The translations under genes and the position numbers were made by a program. 64,000 nucleotides of DNA from Nothophaeocryptopus gaeumannii (lineage: Eukaryota; Ascomycota; Dothideomycetes; Mycosphaerellales; Mycosphaerellaceae): NCBI GenBank assembly GCA_031771865.1, contig JASISA010000042.1, positions 985,501 through 1,049,500 of the forward strand, written 5' to 3'. Positions 1 to 11,180 of the stretch are shown one piece after another. Position 1 is the first letter of the stretch. Each line of letters starts with the position of its first letter. The notes below the pieces were generated by a model. That model was not told the origin of the DNA. It was given only the letters and a program-made list of their open reading frames with translations, and ran no database searches.

Positions 1-1331
1 ATGATCCTCGTATTGCGTCCTTGAACAAGTGCAGCATTTTGTTGGAAGTCATTGTACGCTGTGAAGTATCGCTCCCTGTCATGCTAGGATCTGTATATCT
101 CCCTCGTTATCAATTTTGAAGCGTCGTTGGCAGCTGCGGTACGCCATTCACGGTCGCACTCTATTGCAGGCACTTATTGAATTCCTCTTGGCTTGTGATA
201 GTCTTGGTATGCTGGTAAGGTTGGGAGGTTGATCGAGCGCGCGAGATCGCGAATGTGATTCTAATAAGGTAAGACAACAAGTAAACTTTTGCATTGAACT
301 ATGCAGCTGGTCTATTCCTGCCGCTCGCTCTCTCGAGCGACAACAGTCGCTTGAAGACAACGGGACGCGACAGGGCCAGCACGGAGTTCCTTATTCAAGT
401 GAAGACACACCCAGGTTGCCTTTCCCTCGTCAAACATTTCCTCACAATGTTCCTAACCTCCCGATCCACGAGCCACCCTCTCTAAGATGAGTTGCAACTG
501 GGACTCGTCCATGCTTGCGCCACGTTCATCTAGCATCATATCCACCGACTGCTGCAGCACCTCTTTGGATATTCCAGTGTCCTGCCAGTCTCGCATCTTC
601 GCCACTCTCGCATCTTCGCCACTCCGTAGACAGCGTCGTCTTGGAGAGTCCAGCATCCCAGATGCTTGACACGGGCTGAGGTCAAGTTCGCATCGAAATC
701 AACTTTGACCACTGGCTTCTTCTGACCGCCGATTTCTCCAGCGGAGGAAACGACGAACGATCTCCTTCAGCCAGAGCTGGGTCTTTGGGTCGAGCGCCCA
801 TGTAGCGCCACGGTAACCGAAGGCGGATTAGTCAACTTCATCACCGAGGCGACTGCTCCTCGCTCACAGGGCGAATTTCAGTCTTCGTCGATTCAACATG
901 CTGACAATGTCGCGTACAAGAGCGGACATGTGATGATATGGATGCATTCCATGTCACCTGATGAAGAGTGGAAGAGCAGCCTCAATTCTCTCCGCGGACT
1001 ACCGGCTGGTCACAGGCGCCGAGAGCCAAAGAGGCGCTGTACGATGTCGTCACAAGTCAATGACATAGGAGCCGTAGAACAAACTCAAATGACCACCTCG
1101 CTCCATTCTCTTGTATTGACGCTCTCAGCCACACACCTGAGGTGTTGACACAGATCTTGTTGTAGGCAGGCAATGCGACACAGCTTGTTTCACACTCTAC
1201 TGTCTTGATATTAGGTGGCATACATACAGCTCATCGTTGTTCAGGGCGCATTGATTTGATTTGATCTGATCGTTCACAGACAGAGAGGGAGCGCTCCGGT
1301 CCAGTCCGGCCGACTGCCGCAAACAAACAGA
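1..1331. other. Intergenic region upstream of EIS1
   Basis: No convincing gene is visible. Open frames are short and carry no recognisable domain. A 17-bp perfect tandem duplication lies at 589-622. The last few hundred bases probably hold the EIS1 promoter and 5' UTR, inferred from position only. Confidence 0.5.
589..622. repeat. Perfect 2 x 17 bp tandem repeat
   Basis: The unit TCTCGCATCTTCGCCAC occurs at 589-605 and again, unchanged, at 606-622. It lies in a non-coding stretch and looks like a recent slippage duplication. No function is apparent. Confidence 0.9.
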
Positions 1332-4300
1332 ATGCCCGCCGATACACACTCTGAAGCTGTGCCGTGTCCGGATCCCAGCGCACACGAGAAGAGCCACAAG
1401 CTTTCAGAGCAAGCGAGCACAGCAGCTTTATATGTTACACATCCAGAGCGAAGAGTAGGCGACTCGCGCCAGCGCACTGACGAGGTTCTCGGACCTGACG
1501 GCAAGCTGTCGTCCAAGAGTAAGTCAGCACCACGACGCCCAGTCCCTGCTGGATGCGCCTACGACATGCACGTGGTGATGCGTTGTACTAAGACCGAGAA
1601 TAATGACAGGCGCCGCGACATCACTGAAATATGCGAAGGCCACGGATCTTCCCAGTTTCCCGTCCGCCGGCAATGCATCCGGATCTGCGGGAAAGGCTGC
1701 TATGCTGGCCAAGGACTACAAGATGAAAGAATTATGGCAGCCTGAACAGAGCATGGCCGGGTCGAAGGCCGCAGTGCTGGCAGCCGGGAAAGGAGGTAAG
1801 GTAGACTTGTGGGAGGCTCAGGCGACTGCTGCTGGCCAGTCTGCCGCGACACTGGCTTTCCGTAACAAGGGCCTTAGTCCTCAGGCATATGGCGGCAACA
1901 GCGCAGAGGAGAAGAGCAAAGCATTGAGAGCAGCCACCATGTCCCATCACGCTGGAAGACAGCGAGCCGAGTCCACACCCGCGCCATCTCCAGCACTTTA
2001 CCCGGACGCGCACAACTCAGGCGCCAACGCGCTCAATGCTGCGACAGCCTCTCACCGTGCCTCGATCAAGAAGTCTGATGGGTGGGATTCGGCTGCGAAC
2101 CAGGCTGCGCGTGTCAAGAACATCGATATGAACAAGGAGATGTTTACCGATCACCCGGGCTATCAATACGAGGAGGACGATCACCAAGCTGCGTTGAAGG
2201 CATCGGCGGTTTCCATGGCGAAGAAGATGTACGAGAGCCAGAATCGCTCCGCCATGCTCCAGGACCCAGATGGATCAGATCTCGCAGGTGCAAGGACAGC
2301 GGCACGAACACAAGCTGCGACACACCCGGACGTGAAACAGGAGGCTCTCCGATACATCAGCATGCAGGACGCCGCTCACAAATTGGCTGCGGAACGACTG
2401 GCCAAGATTGATAAGAGCATGGAGAACCAGCGCTTCCGAGATTACTATGGATACGAGGATAAGCCTAAGAGACTTTCCTCGAGACTGTCGGTACGAGGGC
2501 GGGGCCGAAACCGAGCTTCAAGCGAAGGCGCAGGCGCAGGCTCATTCATGGACGACTCGGATGACGAGGAAACGGCGCGTAAGATTCGCACACAGATGGC
2601 AAATCTCAGCACTGGTTTGAGCAACGTCGATGCGAAGAAGCAGCAGGATGATCGCGCTAAGCTGCTCGCCGCTGCTGAGAAGCGAGTTTCAAGTCGAATG
2701 CACGACATGGATGAGAAGGTCTACCGTGATACCGGCAAGGTCTCGCAGAGCATGATGGACGACTGGGAAGCGAAGGCTATGGAGAAGGCGCAAAAGGATC
2801 GCGAGCTCCAAGCTCAGAACCCTGGAAAGATGCACATTGGTGGTGGAAGGTTCATGGAGCAGTCCGAGATCGAAGCCATTGCAGCTGCCAGACTGAAGCC
2901 GACACTCGACGAAATCAATGATACCGCAGAGAAGAGGCGTGAACGCGACATCGAGATGGCGCGAGAGAGAGATGAGGAGCAGACGAGAAAGATGGATGAG
3001 AAGATGCGAAAGCAGGCCGAAAAAGACGAGCAGAAGCGAATTAAAGGTGAGGATGCATAATTTCACGAGGATTGACATCTCTAACATGGGGTAGCTGAGC
3101 TGAAGGAGTCATCCAAACGAGAGAAGGAGGCCGAGAAGAGTGAACAGCAGCGGATGAAGAGTAAGTCTGAGACATTGCGAATCAGTGTTTCCATCTAACA
3201 TTTGCGTAGACGAACTGCGCGAGTCCAACAGGAGGGAGAAAGGGGAAGAGAAGGCACGCAAAACCGAATCGCGAAAGAGCCATGATCAGAAGAGGGATAC
3301 GCTCCCAGCGGCTGCTACGGGAGTTGCAGCTGGCGGAGTTGCTGCAGAAGAGTTGAAGCGCGACCACGAGGATGAACCAACGGAAGAGACTGATGTGACT
3401 GATGGTCGCGAAAAGCACAGGTCTGCTCTTGCTCGTCTGAAGGATAAGTTCCGGAAGAGCGGCGCACCTGAGGAGAAAGAGAAAGAGAAAGTGGAGCCTG
3501 AGGTGGACAGGCCTGTTGAAAAGAAGACTCACGACAAGACCGCCATCGCTGGCGGTGCAGCTGCGGGCGCCGCTACTGGGGCTGCGTTGACTGACATCGA
3601 ACATACACATCATGATCAGTCCCTCGATGCGCAGCAAGCAACCTTCGCTGCTACTCAGGATGAGGATCGGCCAGCAACGGCGACGACTGGAACTCCCGCA
3701 ACGACTACAGTGCCTGCTGTCACCACCACTGAGCCAGAACACGAGCCTGTGTCACCCATCACGCCCTCCGAGAGGAATGTACCAGTCGCAGCCGCTGAAC
3801 CGGCGCCATTTGTGACATCTGCTCACGACATTGCTCCCGTCGCCGCGACCGCTCCAGCGCTGCTTCCCATTGTTGCAGTAGGAGACATGGATGCGGACGA
3901 TGAAGACGACAGCTTGTATGAAGACAGTCAAGCTGCTCGCCCAACACGTCCAGGTTTCCAACAGACTGGGAGCTTTGCTGGCTACCACAACGACCAGTCC
4001 GGCACACTAGCCGCACCGCACATGCCCACTCTTGAAAGGCACATCTCTCAGATCCCCGAGAGCGAGTCTGGATCAGAAAGCGACGACGAGGATTGGAACG
4101 ATGAGCGACCCTCAAGAGGCAGAACAGGAGTACACGAAGAGCTGGCAGTTGCAGCAGTCGGTCAGCCAGGGGTGCAGTCAGAGACGCAGGATCGTGCAGT
4201 CCCGCACATCGGCGCCGCAGCAGCTGGTGCTAGCTATGAGCCGCTCGCGGAGAGGGCCGTGCAGCAGCCTTCACAACAAATGTTCGATGCGAACCTTGGT

Positions 4301-5746
4301 GTTGGCCAAAGAGCATTTCGAGAAGAACAGCATGCTCCCGTGCCCGCGAGTACCGTTTCTGCTGCTACGACTACGCCACTAGCAGAGCGTGTTGTTCAGC
4401 AGCCGCGCGAACAACCTACCGAAGCCAACCTGGGCGTTGGTCAGCAGGCTTTCCAACAAGAACAGCGTGCGCCACCGGCTGCAACCACTGGGGTCATTGC
4501 TGCTCCAGTAGCAGAGCAAATTGCTCAACAACCTCTCGCGCAGAAGTCTGACGCCAAATTAGGTATTGGTGAGCGCGAATGGAAGACCGAGACTCTCACG
4601 GGAGCTCCTGTGGCTGCTGCTGTCGGTGGCACTGCTGTCGATACAACAGCTGCCACCGCTCAACCTCCGCATCCATCAAGCGAGGTCTATGATGAGACGA
4701 TGACTCGCATGGATGGGCAGCGCGCTGAGCCACCAAGTGATCTACCAGCAACCCTGCAGACACCAGGCGTACCGAAGGACACTGACGCTGCTTCGACCGT
4801 TGCCATCCCACCAGCATCTGCCCCTGGGTCGCCAACTGACAAGCACAAGCGGAACGAGAGTGGCGTGATTGCTGGTGCTGCTGGCGTAGGTACTGCTGGC
4901 GCAGCAGCCGTGGGTGCTAGCGAATTCTCCAAGAAGGAAGCTGAGAGGAAGGCCCAGCCGATCTCTCCTACCAAACGTGATACCGAGAAGTCAACGGAGA
5001 AATCAACCGAGAAGGATGACAAGAAGGGTCTGCGTGGCTTCTTTTCGAAGATGCGACACGGCTCCAAATCCGAGAAGAAGCAGCCAGGCTCGTTCATGGC
5101 TGCCGACAAGAAGGAGAAGGAAAAGGAGGAGAAGAAGGCCGTCCTATACGACTCAACCAAGGCCGATGACAAACCAGTAGTCGTTGCCAACAAGTCTGAG
5201 GCGGAGAAGTCTCCCACCTCACCTACAGGCACCGCCACGTCTTCAACCATCCCGCCCGTCGACGTCGGCCCAGAATTCAAAGCATCCGACCAACACATCG
5301 GCACTGACGGCCCCATCGGCGACAAAGAACACGTCTCCGGCCTCCACGGCAATCCGGCAGCCACCGAACCCGAATCACCAACCTCCTTCACACGGGGCGA
5401 AGCTACCGGCGCCGACCCGGACGACGTCTCCTCCTCCGGCGTCGACGAAGAAGACCTCAAGCGCGGCCGGGGCGGCCGTTTCGCTCGTAAACTCTTTGGA
5501 AAGCCTAAAGATGAGCGTGACTTGCTTGAGAAACATGACAAGGGACACGGAAAGGGACGAGCTTCTGAGGACACTTCCGGACGCGATGCGCGTACTAGTG
5601 GCGTGAGCACGACGGAAGACGAGAATGATCACTTTGAAGAGGCGAGGGATCATTTCGATGAGAATTTGGCTCCGCCGCCGGCTTTTGCGGGACAGAAGAA
5701 GAGTGAGTCTCCCGTCAGGGCGACGAGGTTTCATGAGGAGGTGTGA
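1332..5746 (+). CDS. EIS1: Eisosome protein 1 (Eis1-like)
   Basis: Four exons by frame and splice motifs: 1332-1518, 1610-3046, 3095-3160 and 3210-5746, giving about 1408 aa. Introns are 91, 48 and 49 nt; the first starts GTAAGT and ends GACAG. Exon 1 supplies the motifs CPDPSA and KLSEQASTAALYVTHP. The first splice joins LGPDGKLSSK to SAATSLKYAK, the typical N-terminal block of fungal Eis1. Residues about 400-560 are charged and coiled-coil-like (ERRERDIEMARERDEE). The C-terminal half is disordered, rich in Ala, Pro, Thr, Glu and Lys, with three approximate tandem repeats. Eis1 is a peripheral component of eisosomes, the plasma-membrane furrows organised by Pil1/Lsp1. Starting at the ATG at 1603 would lose the conserved first 62 residues. 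Family call firm; the two small middle introns fit perfectly in phase. Confidence 0.85.
4237..4587 (+). repeat. Three degenerate coding repeats inside EIS1
   Basis: The encoded protein contains three successive units of roughly 40 residues. They share the cores PLAERAVQQP / PLAERVVQQP / PVAEQIAQQP, each followed by ANLGVGQRAF / ANLGVGQQAF / AKLGIGEREW. The region is Pro, Gln and Ala rich and probably disordered; copy number may vary between strains. Confidence 0.75.
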
Positions 5747-6786
5747 GTGATAGCGAAGAAGAGGAGGATTCCTTTGCGCTGAGATTGGATTGTGTTTGCA
5801 CTTGATATTTGTGATGCGCGCTTGATACCACTTCTACTACAGGACAGAACAGGACCGGACGACAGAAGAGACTTTTGCTTTGCACAGAGAAGCTGGAAGA
5901 TCTTGGAAAGAGGATGTAATACGCGATGAGTACATGAGATTTTCGAGTGTGATAATTAGGTATCTACTATATTGATTTAGTCTGCGAATGAGTTCGAACA
6001 TCTATCTGTCGACACCTGTCGTCGTTTGGCTGTTTGTGACTTTTCTTCTCGTGCAAGTATTTACTGCCCTAAGAATGTAGACTTTGTTGTGTCTCAGGGT
6101 TGATGATTGCAAGACCTCAAGATTGCCTCGTGCAGAATTCGTTTCTGGAGCAGAACATCGATGGGATACAAGCTGGAGTAGTAACTGCTCTGTGGCGCTG
6201 TCTTGGCGATCGAGAGGTTTCTGTTGCGATGGCTTCAGATGGCAGTTTGTTGATAGGCTTCTGATCCGTACTGTTCAGGCTATTTCGCCCGCCATCCATG
6301 AGCATGGCAGTTGGCAGCGCTGCTCGTGGAGTTCGTTGGCGAGCTTGGTCTCGCGTATGGCGAGGGGAGTAGTCAATACTGGCAGTTCGCTGGAAGTAGG
6401 AATCGGATTTCCTCGAGTCCGTGGGAGATGACGATGGGTTATTCGGTGCGGGACTCCATATGAATAGCGTGGGCAGCTCTTGGTTCGACGGTCCCTCTTC
6501 GCGAAGTCCAATTGCCTTTCCAAAGCGCACCGGCCGCGTTTGATGTTGGGCGCGATGAATGAGGGCAGAATTTGTTGCCGCTCGTCTCTCCATGATCGAA
6601 TCAGATTTCACCATTGCAAATGAGAATGTCGCAGCATAGAATATAAGTAAGATAGAGAAAGAGCTGTATGCCCAACTCTCGCGTTATGATGCACTCATCG
6701 CGATCAGTGCATCGAAAGCGTGAAATCCCGGCGAGAGGAGCGGCAATGAGTTATGACTTCAGGCCTTGGCATCCACAAGAAGGAGG
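5747..6786. other. Convergent intergenic region
   Basis: This lies between the stops of EIS1 (+) and the minus-strand gene at 6787. It should contain both 3' UTRs. The frames open here have no domain signal and I see no RNA gene or repeat. Confidence 0.5.
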
Positions 6787-7974
6787 CTATTCGTTGGAAG
6801 GCAGCTCGGCATTAGTGGCATCAAAATCTTGCGTGACAGGAGGCTGTTGAGGTCTCCAGCGCCATGATAGCTTGTTCCCGTGCTGGTTCTGAGACTTGAT
6901 CGGACGGCCAAAGTTGGCCTCATACACCTTTTTGATCCAGTCGTCGTCTTCTTGTCGACCCATTCGTTGAGCCAACGTGTGCGCGCGCATGAGGCCCAGC
7001 TTCACAGCAGATTCGAGGCCGGGACGCGGCCATCTTATCTTCAGATCTGACCCCGGTATCATGCTCTGCAGAAAGGTGATGAAAGGCTGGATCTCAGGTT
7101 CTGCAGTATGAAAGAGACGCACACGCGCTACACTGAAGTCAATAGATGATCGACCGCGTACACTCCAAGCCACGTCGCGAAAAGGTACAATGTTCGCCAG
7201 CAGGCTAATGAGCCGATCAAGAAGTTTGGGATCTGTTCTGTGAAAATTGCCCGAGCAGAACTGCGAAGTAAGAAGCATCACAGCCGGCCAACTGGATATC
7301 GTATCAACCTCTGACGCCCAAGCACCGTCGACCTTGGCCTTTGAGGTGAGAACAGAGCGCTTCCAGTCACTGAAGTCGTACAAGTACTTTAGTGCAGCAT
7401 CAGCTGTGGAGTCAGTCTGATGAAGAAGGTGGGCATCGACTAGGCTTCGAAGTAGAGAGTTGCGCCACTGGGTAGAGCGGCCACCACCCAGGTCTGCCAT
7501 CATCTTGGTCCCAACCACATCATTCGAAATGTCCGTTTTGATCCACTCCAGGATAATATTGTCGATGCCTTCCTCTATCGCGAACCAGCACAATGCAAGG
7601 CAGGCTTGGTGATGCAAAGCAGTGGCCCAGAGGTTGTGATCAGAAAAGATCTTCTGCAGTGTGGCTTTCGCAACCGCGTGATTTTGCTCCTTGTACGCTG
7701 CAGAACGGTGTGAGCGTGGACATTGCCGTACTTTGTGAAATGCAGCCTGCAAGCAAACCCACAAGACATGGACATCCGTCTGCTCAGTAGCCAGATGATT
7801 GCGCAGGCTTACAAAGGGGTCCGCACGGCCAGCTTCCAAATCTCGTCCAATAAGGTTCGCTGCCGCAGAGAGCGGACCAAGCCTGTGATCGTAGAACTTC
7901 GTCCTCTCGGCTCGTGTACGGTGGTTCTTTACCAGCTGGTCTTGTCGTGGTAGTGCGTGTTCCTTTAGAGTCAT
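6787..7974 (-). CDS. Conserved fungal protein of unknown function (paralogue of 14892-16001)
   Basis: Single-exon 395-aa frame from an ATG at 7974. No domain was recognised with confidence. The layout is a basic N-terminal segment, a DPF-type motif near residue 53 (RADPFVSLRN), then a long predicted helical body with scattered aromatics. The block TQWRNSLLRSLVDAHLL resembles KWRSSLLRSM in the gene at 14892-16001. The C-terminal blocks VRLFHTAEPEIQPFI and RLKLYRPKDPDPDPAI also align, so the two are probably distant paralogues. The shape (basic start, DPF motif, helical repeats) recalls fungal-specific transcription-factor-like proteins without a zinc cluster, but that is only a guess. Confidence 0.6.
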   Translation of the reverse strand: MTLKEHALPRQDQLVKNHRTRAERTKFYDHRLGPLSAAANLIGRDLEAGRADPFVSLRNHLATEQTDVHVLWVCLQAAFHKVRQCPRSHRSAAYKEQNHAVAKATLQKIFSDHNLWATALHHQACLALCWFAIEEGIDNIILEWIKTDISNDVVGTKMMADLGGGRSTQWRNSLLRSLVDAHLLHQTDSTADAALKYLYDFSDWKRSVLTSKAKVDGAWASEVDTISSWPAVMLLTSQFCSGNFHRTDPKLLDRLISLLANIVPFRDVAWSVRGRSSIDFSVARVRLFHTAEPEIQPFITFLQSMIPGSDLKIRWPRPGLESAVKLGLMRAHTLAQRMGRQEDDDWIKKVYEANFGRPIKSQNQHGNKLSWRWRPQQPPVTQDFDATNAELPSNE

Positions 7975-8479
7975 ATCATCTGGCTCCGTGCCTCCATGGA
8001 CAAGCCTGCTTTGTCAAAGGACACGGTGAGGAAAGGCAGTCAATGTTGGCCGAGCGATGGCGCCATGGTTGACCCATCTGCGTCTCTGTATGAGGCGCAG
8101 TGTGCTCCACATTCGTGCTTGTATTAGGTGTTATTCAAGAAGCGTGAAAGCCAGAGGAAGCTGATGTTTGATGTTGCTAGCGCTGCCGGCAACCGAGACC
8201 GGGGGTGGTCTTGGCGAGGTAACGAAGGCAAATATGGTTGAGTGACACGCAATCACAGCAGATATATCTGGAGTAGCTGGAGCTTGACGTTGTTAGTGGT
8301 TCTATCACATACCCGACGGGAAAACACCATCGGACTGGGAGAATGTTATTACTGAAAGTCTTTGAACTTTCGAATGAACACCTTATATACAAAATTCCAC
8401 CGGCTGTAATAGTCCCATGCCCTAGAAGCGCAACTGCTGGTACACCCTCCCGTCCTGTCGCGATAGCCATGAACTTAAT
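7975..8479. other. Intergenic region between two minus-strand genes
   Basis: It holds the promoter side of the 6787-7974 gene and the 3' flank of SDHB. An open frame at 8177-8470 on the minus strand has no recognisable features and is not called. Confidence 0.5.
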
Positions 8480-9475
8480 TCATGAGAATGCCATGGACTT
8501 CTTAATCTCAGCAATGGCCAACGCCGGGTTCAGACCCTTAGGGCATGTCCTGCTGCAGTTCAGAATCGTGTGGCATCGGTACAAGCTCATGCTGTTGTTC
8601 AATGCATCTTTACGCTCCGCAGTCTTCTCGTCACGCGAGTCGGCGATCCATCGGTAAGACTGGAGAAGGACTGCTGGGCCAAGGTATTCTTCGCTGTTCC
8701 ACCAGTAGGACGGGCAAGACGTGCTGCAGCATGCGCAAAGAATGCACTCGTAAAGGCCGTCGAGCTTCCTTCGGTCAGCCTTGGACTGTCGGTTCTCCTT
8801 GCCCTGTGTTGACCATTAGTATCATCTCTACAGTTTGGCTTTGAAGACGCTATTTACCTCTGGTGGTGGCGTATCTCTTTGTAGGTATGGCTTGATCGAC
8901 TTGTACTGCTTGTAGAACTGTGTCAAGTCTGGTACAAGGTCCTTCACGACGTATGTATGTGGCAATGGGTATATCCTTGACTCTGCGTTCGTGTCCGTGG
9001 GGATTCGACCTAGACCACGTTAGCCTCGCACTCCCAATCACCTGGCATGAAACCACCTACAAAGACATGCCAATGTGTTCACGCCATCAATATTCATCGC
9101 GCAGCTTCCACAGATTCCCTCTCTGCAACTTCTCCGGAAAGTGAGAGTTGGGTCCACCTCGTTCTTGATTCGAATAAGCGCGTCCAGCATCATTGGCCCG
9201 GTCTTGTTCAAATCGAGTGTGTACTTCTGCATCTTTGGCTTGCTTGAAGGCTCGTCTGGGTTCCATCTGTATACTTGGAAGGTCTTGATTCGTGCCGACT
9301 CATCCAGCTTCGACTCGCCCACGGGTATGCTTTTGGAGGCAGGCTCTGGTGGTCGCGATGCAGACGTCGCCTCGGCTACGGCGGAAACAGGCTCTTTGGT
9401 GTGCTCGATGGCAGTTGCCATGCCACGGCGGAAGACCTGAGGCGCGAAGCGCCGTGTCGCTAATCTGAGGGCCAT
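8480..9475 (-). CDS. SDHB: Succinate dehydrogenase iron-sulfur subunit (complex II)
   Basis: Three exons on the minus strand: 9475-9061, 9009-8858 and 8803-8480, giving 296 aa. Introns are 51 and 54 nt with GTAGGT/CTAG and GTAAAT/ACAG ends; the first splits the Cys codon of LACLCRIPTD. A basic N-terminal presequence is followed by the 2Fe-2S motif CREGICGSC, the 4Fe-4S motif CILCACCSTSC and the 3Fe-4S motif CHTILNCSRTCPKG. The product transfers electrons from succinate oxidation to ubiquinone in the mitochondrial inner membrane. It is the target of SDHI fungicides. By my count Pro220, Asn225 and His267 (CPSYWWN, YRCHT) are all the sensitive-type residues. The gene is divergent from the HAD gene at 9899. 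Confidence 0.97.
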
Positions 9476-9898
9476 TGTGGAGGTGTTGTTTGAGTGGAGA
9501 GTGGTGTGTGAATCGGAGGCAAAGAGACTGGAGTCGTTGAAAGAGAGGTCGAGGGCGTCACTGTTTGCCGGTTAGGCCTGAGCCGAGTGGCTGGCCAATC
9601 AATGAAAAGAAGCTGACATTGCCGCAAGCCGCGCACACTTCGGCACGTCGGGATAGGAAATACGCCTCGGGAACAACTTCAAGCACGATGGCCCCTATCG
9701 GCGACCTCGGGCCTGGGGATGAATCTTTATCATGTGAAAGCCTACGCTCGTGAGGTTGTCTGGAGGGCATTGCTCTTGGACACTGGATCGGATCGTTCAA
9801 CCTGGACTCATTGCCACTTGTAATAGCGGAGTGCCATATCTGGAGCAGTCCTGGGACTGAGGCCAGGCAAACAGAAGTTCAACGATCTCAAGACGCCG
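9476..9898. promoter_or_regulatory. Divergent promoter region, SDHB / HAD phosphatase
   Basis: This 423-bp gap separates two start codons on opposite strands, so both promoters must lie here. No specific element was identified; the role is inferred from position. Confidence 0.5.
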
Positions 9899-10936
9899 AT
9901 GAGGCATTCGACTCTTCTGAGCTCCGGATCGAGGTACCTAAGAAGTCAATCTACACTCCAGACGGGCCAGATCTCACGGACGGTCCTTGAACGCACCTTC
10001 CACAAGATGACTGGAGCTAAACCTCGAAGGCCTATACGTCTGGTTTTGGACTATGATGGCACACTTACAATTATGGACACAATGGCTTTGCTCGGTGGCC
10101 TTCCCAAGCAGCCCAAGATGTCCTGGCAGGAGATAGTAGATGCGTACATGAAAGACTATCAGACATGCAAAGAGAGCAAGTATCCGTGGAAGAGCTACGA
10201 CTCCGCTGAATACAGTGCCTGGCTCGCAGCTCGCAAATGGGTTGAGCAGAATAGCGCTCAGCGGGTACAGGATTCAGGGTTCTTCAGAGGAGTTACTCTC
10301 GAAGATGTCAGATACCACGTGAGCAAGTCGCTCAGTAATGGAAGTTTAGACCTGCGGTCTGGATGGGTCGAGCTGTTCAACCTGTTCTTATCTTCGTACC
10401 ATTCGGAAGACGGCACGACCAACGGTAGCGGAATCGACATCTTAAGCGTCAACTGGAGCGAGACGGCCATACGACAGGCTTTATATCAAGCTGCTGAACA
10501 GTCAAATGATTCTCGGACGAGCTTGCTCTGCAAGTACATCAACGACATGAGAATATTTGCTAACGAGATTGAAGGCCTTGGATCACCGGAGGGAAGCTCC
10601 GGTCGAGTGATTCGCCCTCTGAACACGGACGTCCGAACCAGTGATGATAAGCTGCGATACTTGAAGGAGATCAAAGCGACATCTGGCAGTGACAGCTTTG
10701 TCGTTTATGTCGGAGACTCGTCAACCGACTTCGGTGCTCTTGTGCAAGCTGATCTGGGCATATGGCTTTGCAATGTCCCAGAGGCGGAGTATCAGAAAGC
10801 CAGCCAAGAGACCTTCAAACCGCTGAGATATGTGCCTCCGCCGCTTAGCACACTTGAAGGCTTGAATGAGGAGAAGACTATGTTCTACTGGGCCCCGGAT
10901 TTTGCTATGGTCATGAATACACTGGCGAATTTGTGA
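9899..10936 (+). CDS. HAD-superfamily phosphatase-like protein
   Basis: Single exon, 345 aa from the ATG at 9899. HAD motif I, LDYDGTLT, lies at residues 50-57, with Asp51 the expected nucleophile and Asp53 the acid/base. The C-terminal motif VYVGDSSTDFGAL supplies the Mg2+-binding acidic residues (motifs III/IV). The first 36 residues are rich in Ser, Arg and Thr and nearly lack acids, so they could be a mitochondrial presequence. A second ATG at 10007 (MTGAKPRR) would give a cytosolic form that keeps the whole domain. The substrate is unknown; the layout resembles small phosphoserine-phosphatase-like or MtnX-like hydrolases of fungi. Confidence 0.85.
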   Translation: MRHSTLLSSGSRYLRSQSTLQTGQISRTVLERTFHKMTGAKPRRPIRLVLDYDGTLTIMDTMALLGGLPKQPKMSWQEIVDAYMKDYQTCKESKYPWKSYDSAEYSAWLAARKWVEQNSAQRVQDSGFFRGVTLEDVRYHVSKSLSNGSLDLRSGWVELFNLFLSSYHSEDGTTNGSGIDILSVNWSETAIRQALYQAAEQSNDSRTSLLCKYINDMRIFANEIEGLGSPEGSSGRVIRPLNTDVRTSDDKLRYLKEIKATSGSDSFVVYVGDSSTDFGALVQADLGIWLCNVPEAEYQKASQETFKPLRYVPPPLSTLEGLNEEKTMFYWAPDFAMVMNTLANL

Positions 10937-11180
10937 TGTCTTTTAGTCATGATCGATTAGGTAGGAACATCTTGGTCACGGGGCAAGTACCTTCTCAGAC
11001 GCTTCTCTTCATCATCTTTCAGGTGCCCGAGGCAGCTGCTGCCTGTCTCATGTTGTTTGCCTCGACAATGGCAGGAGACTATGTGAACCTGACCGTCTCT
11101 TCATCATCATCTTTAAACCCATTCCGCATCGACCAGCAACACCATCAAAACATCTTGCCAACCAAGCATACCCACCCAAT

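Noticed and set aside
4687..5610. 307-codon minus-strand frame
   Set aside because: Antisense shadow of the low-complexity part of EIS1; Ser/Pro/Ala runs mirror the repeated codons of the real gene.
8177..8470. Minus-strand frame of 97 codons downstream of SDHB
   Set aside because: No motif and no neighbouring exon that would extend it; placed in intergenic sequence.
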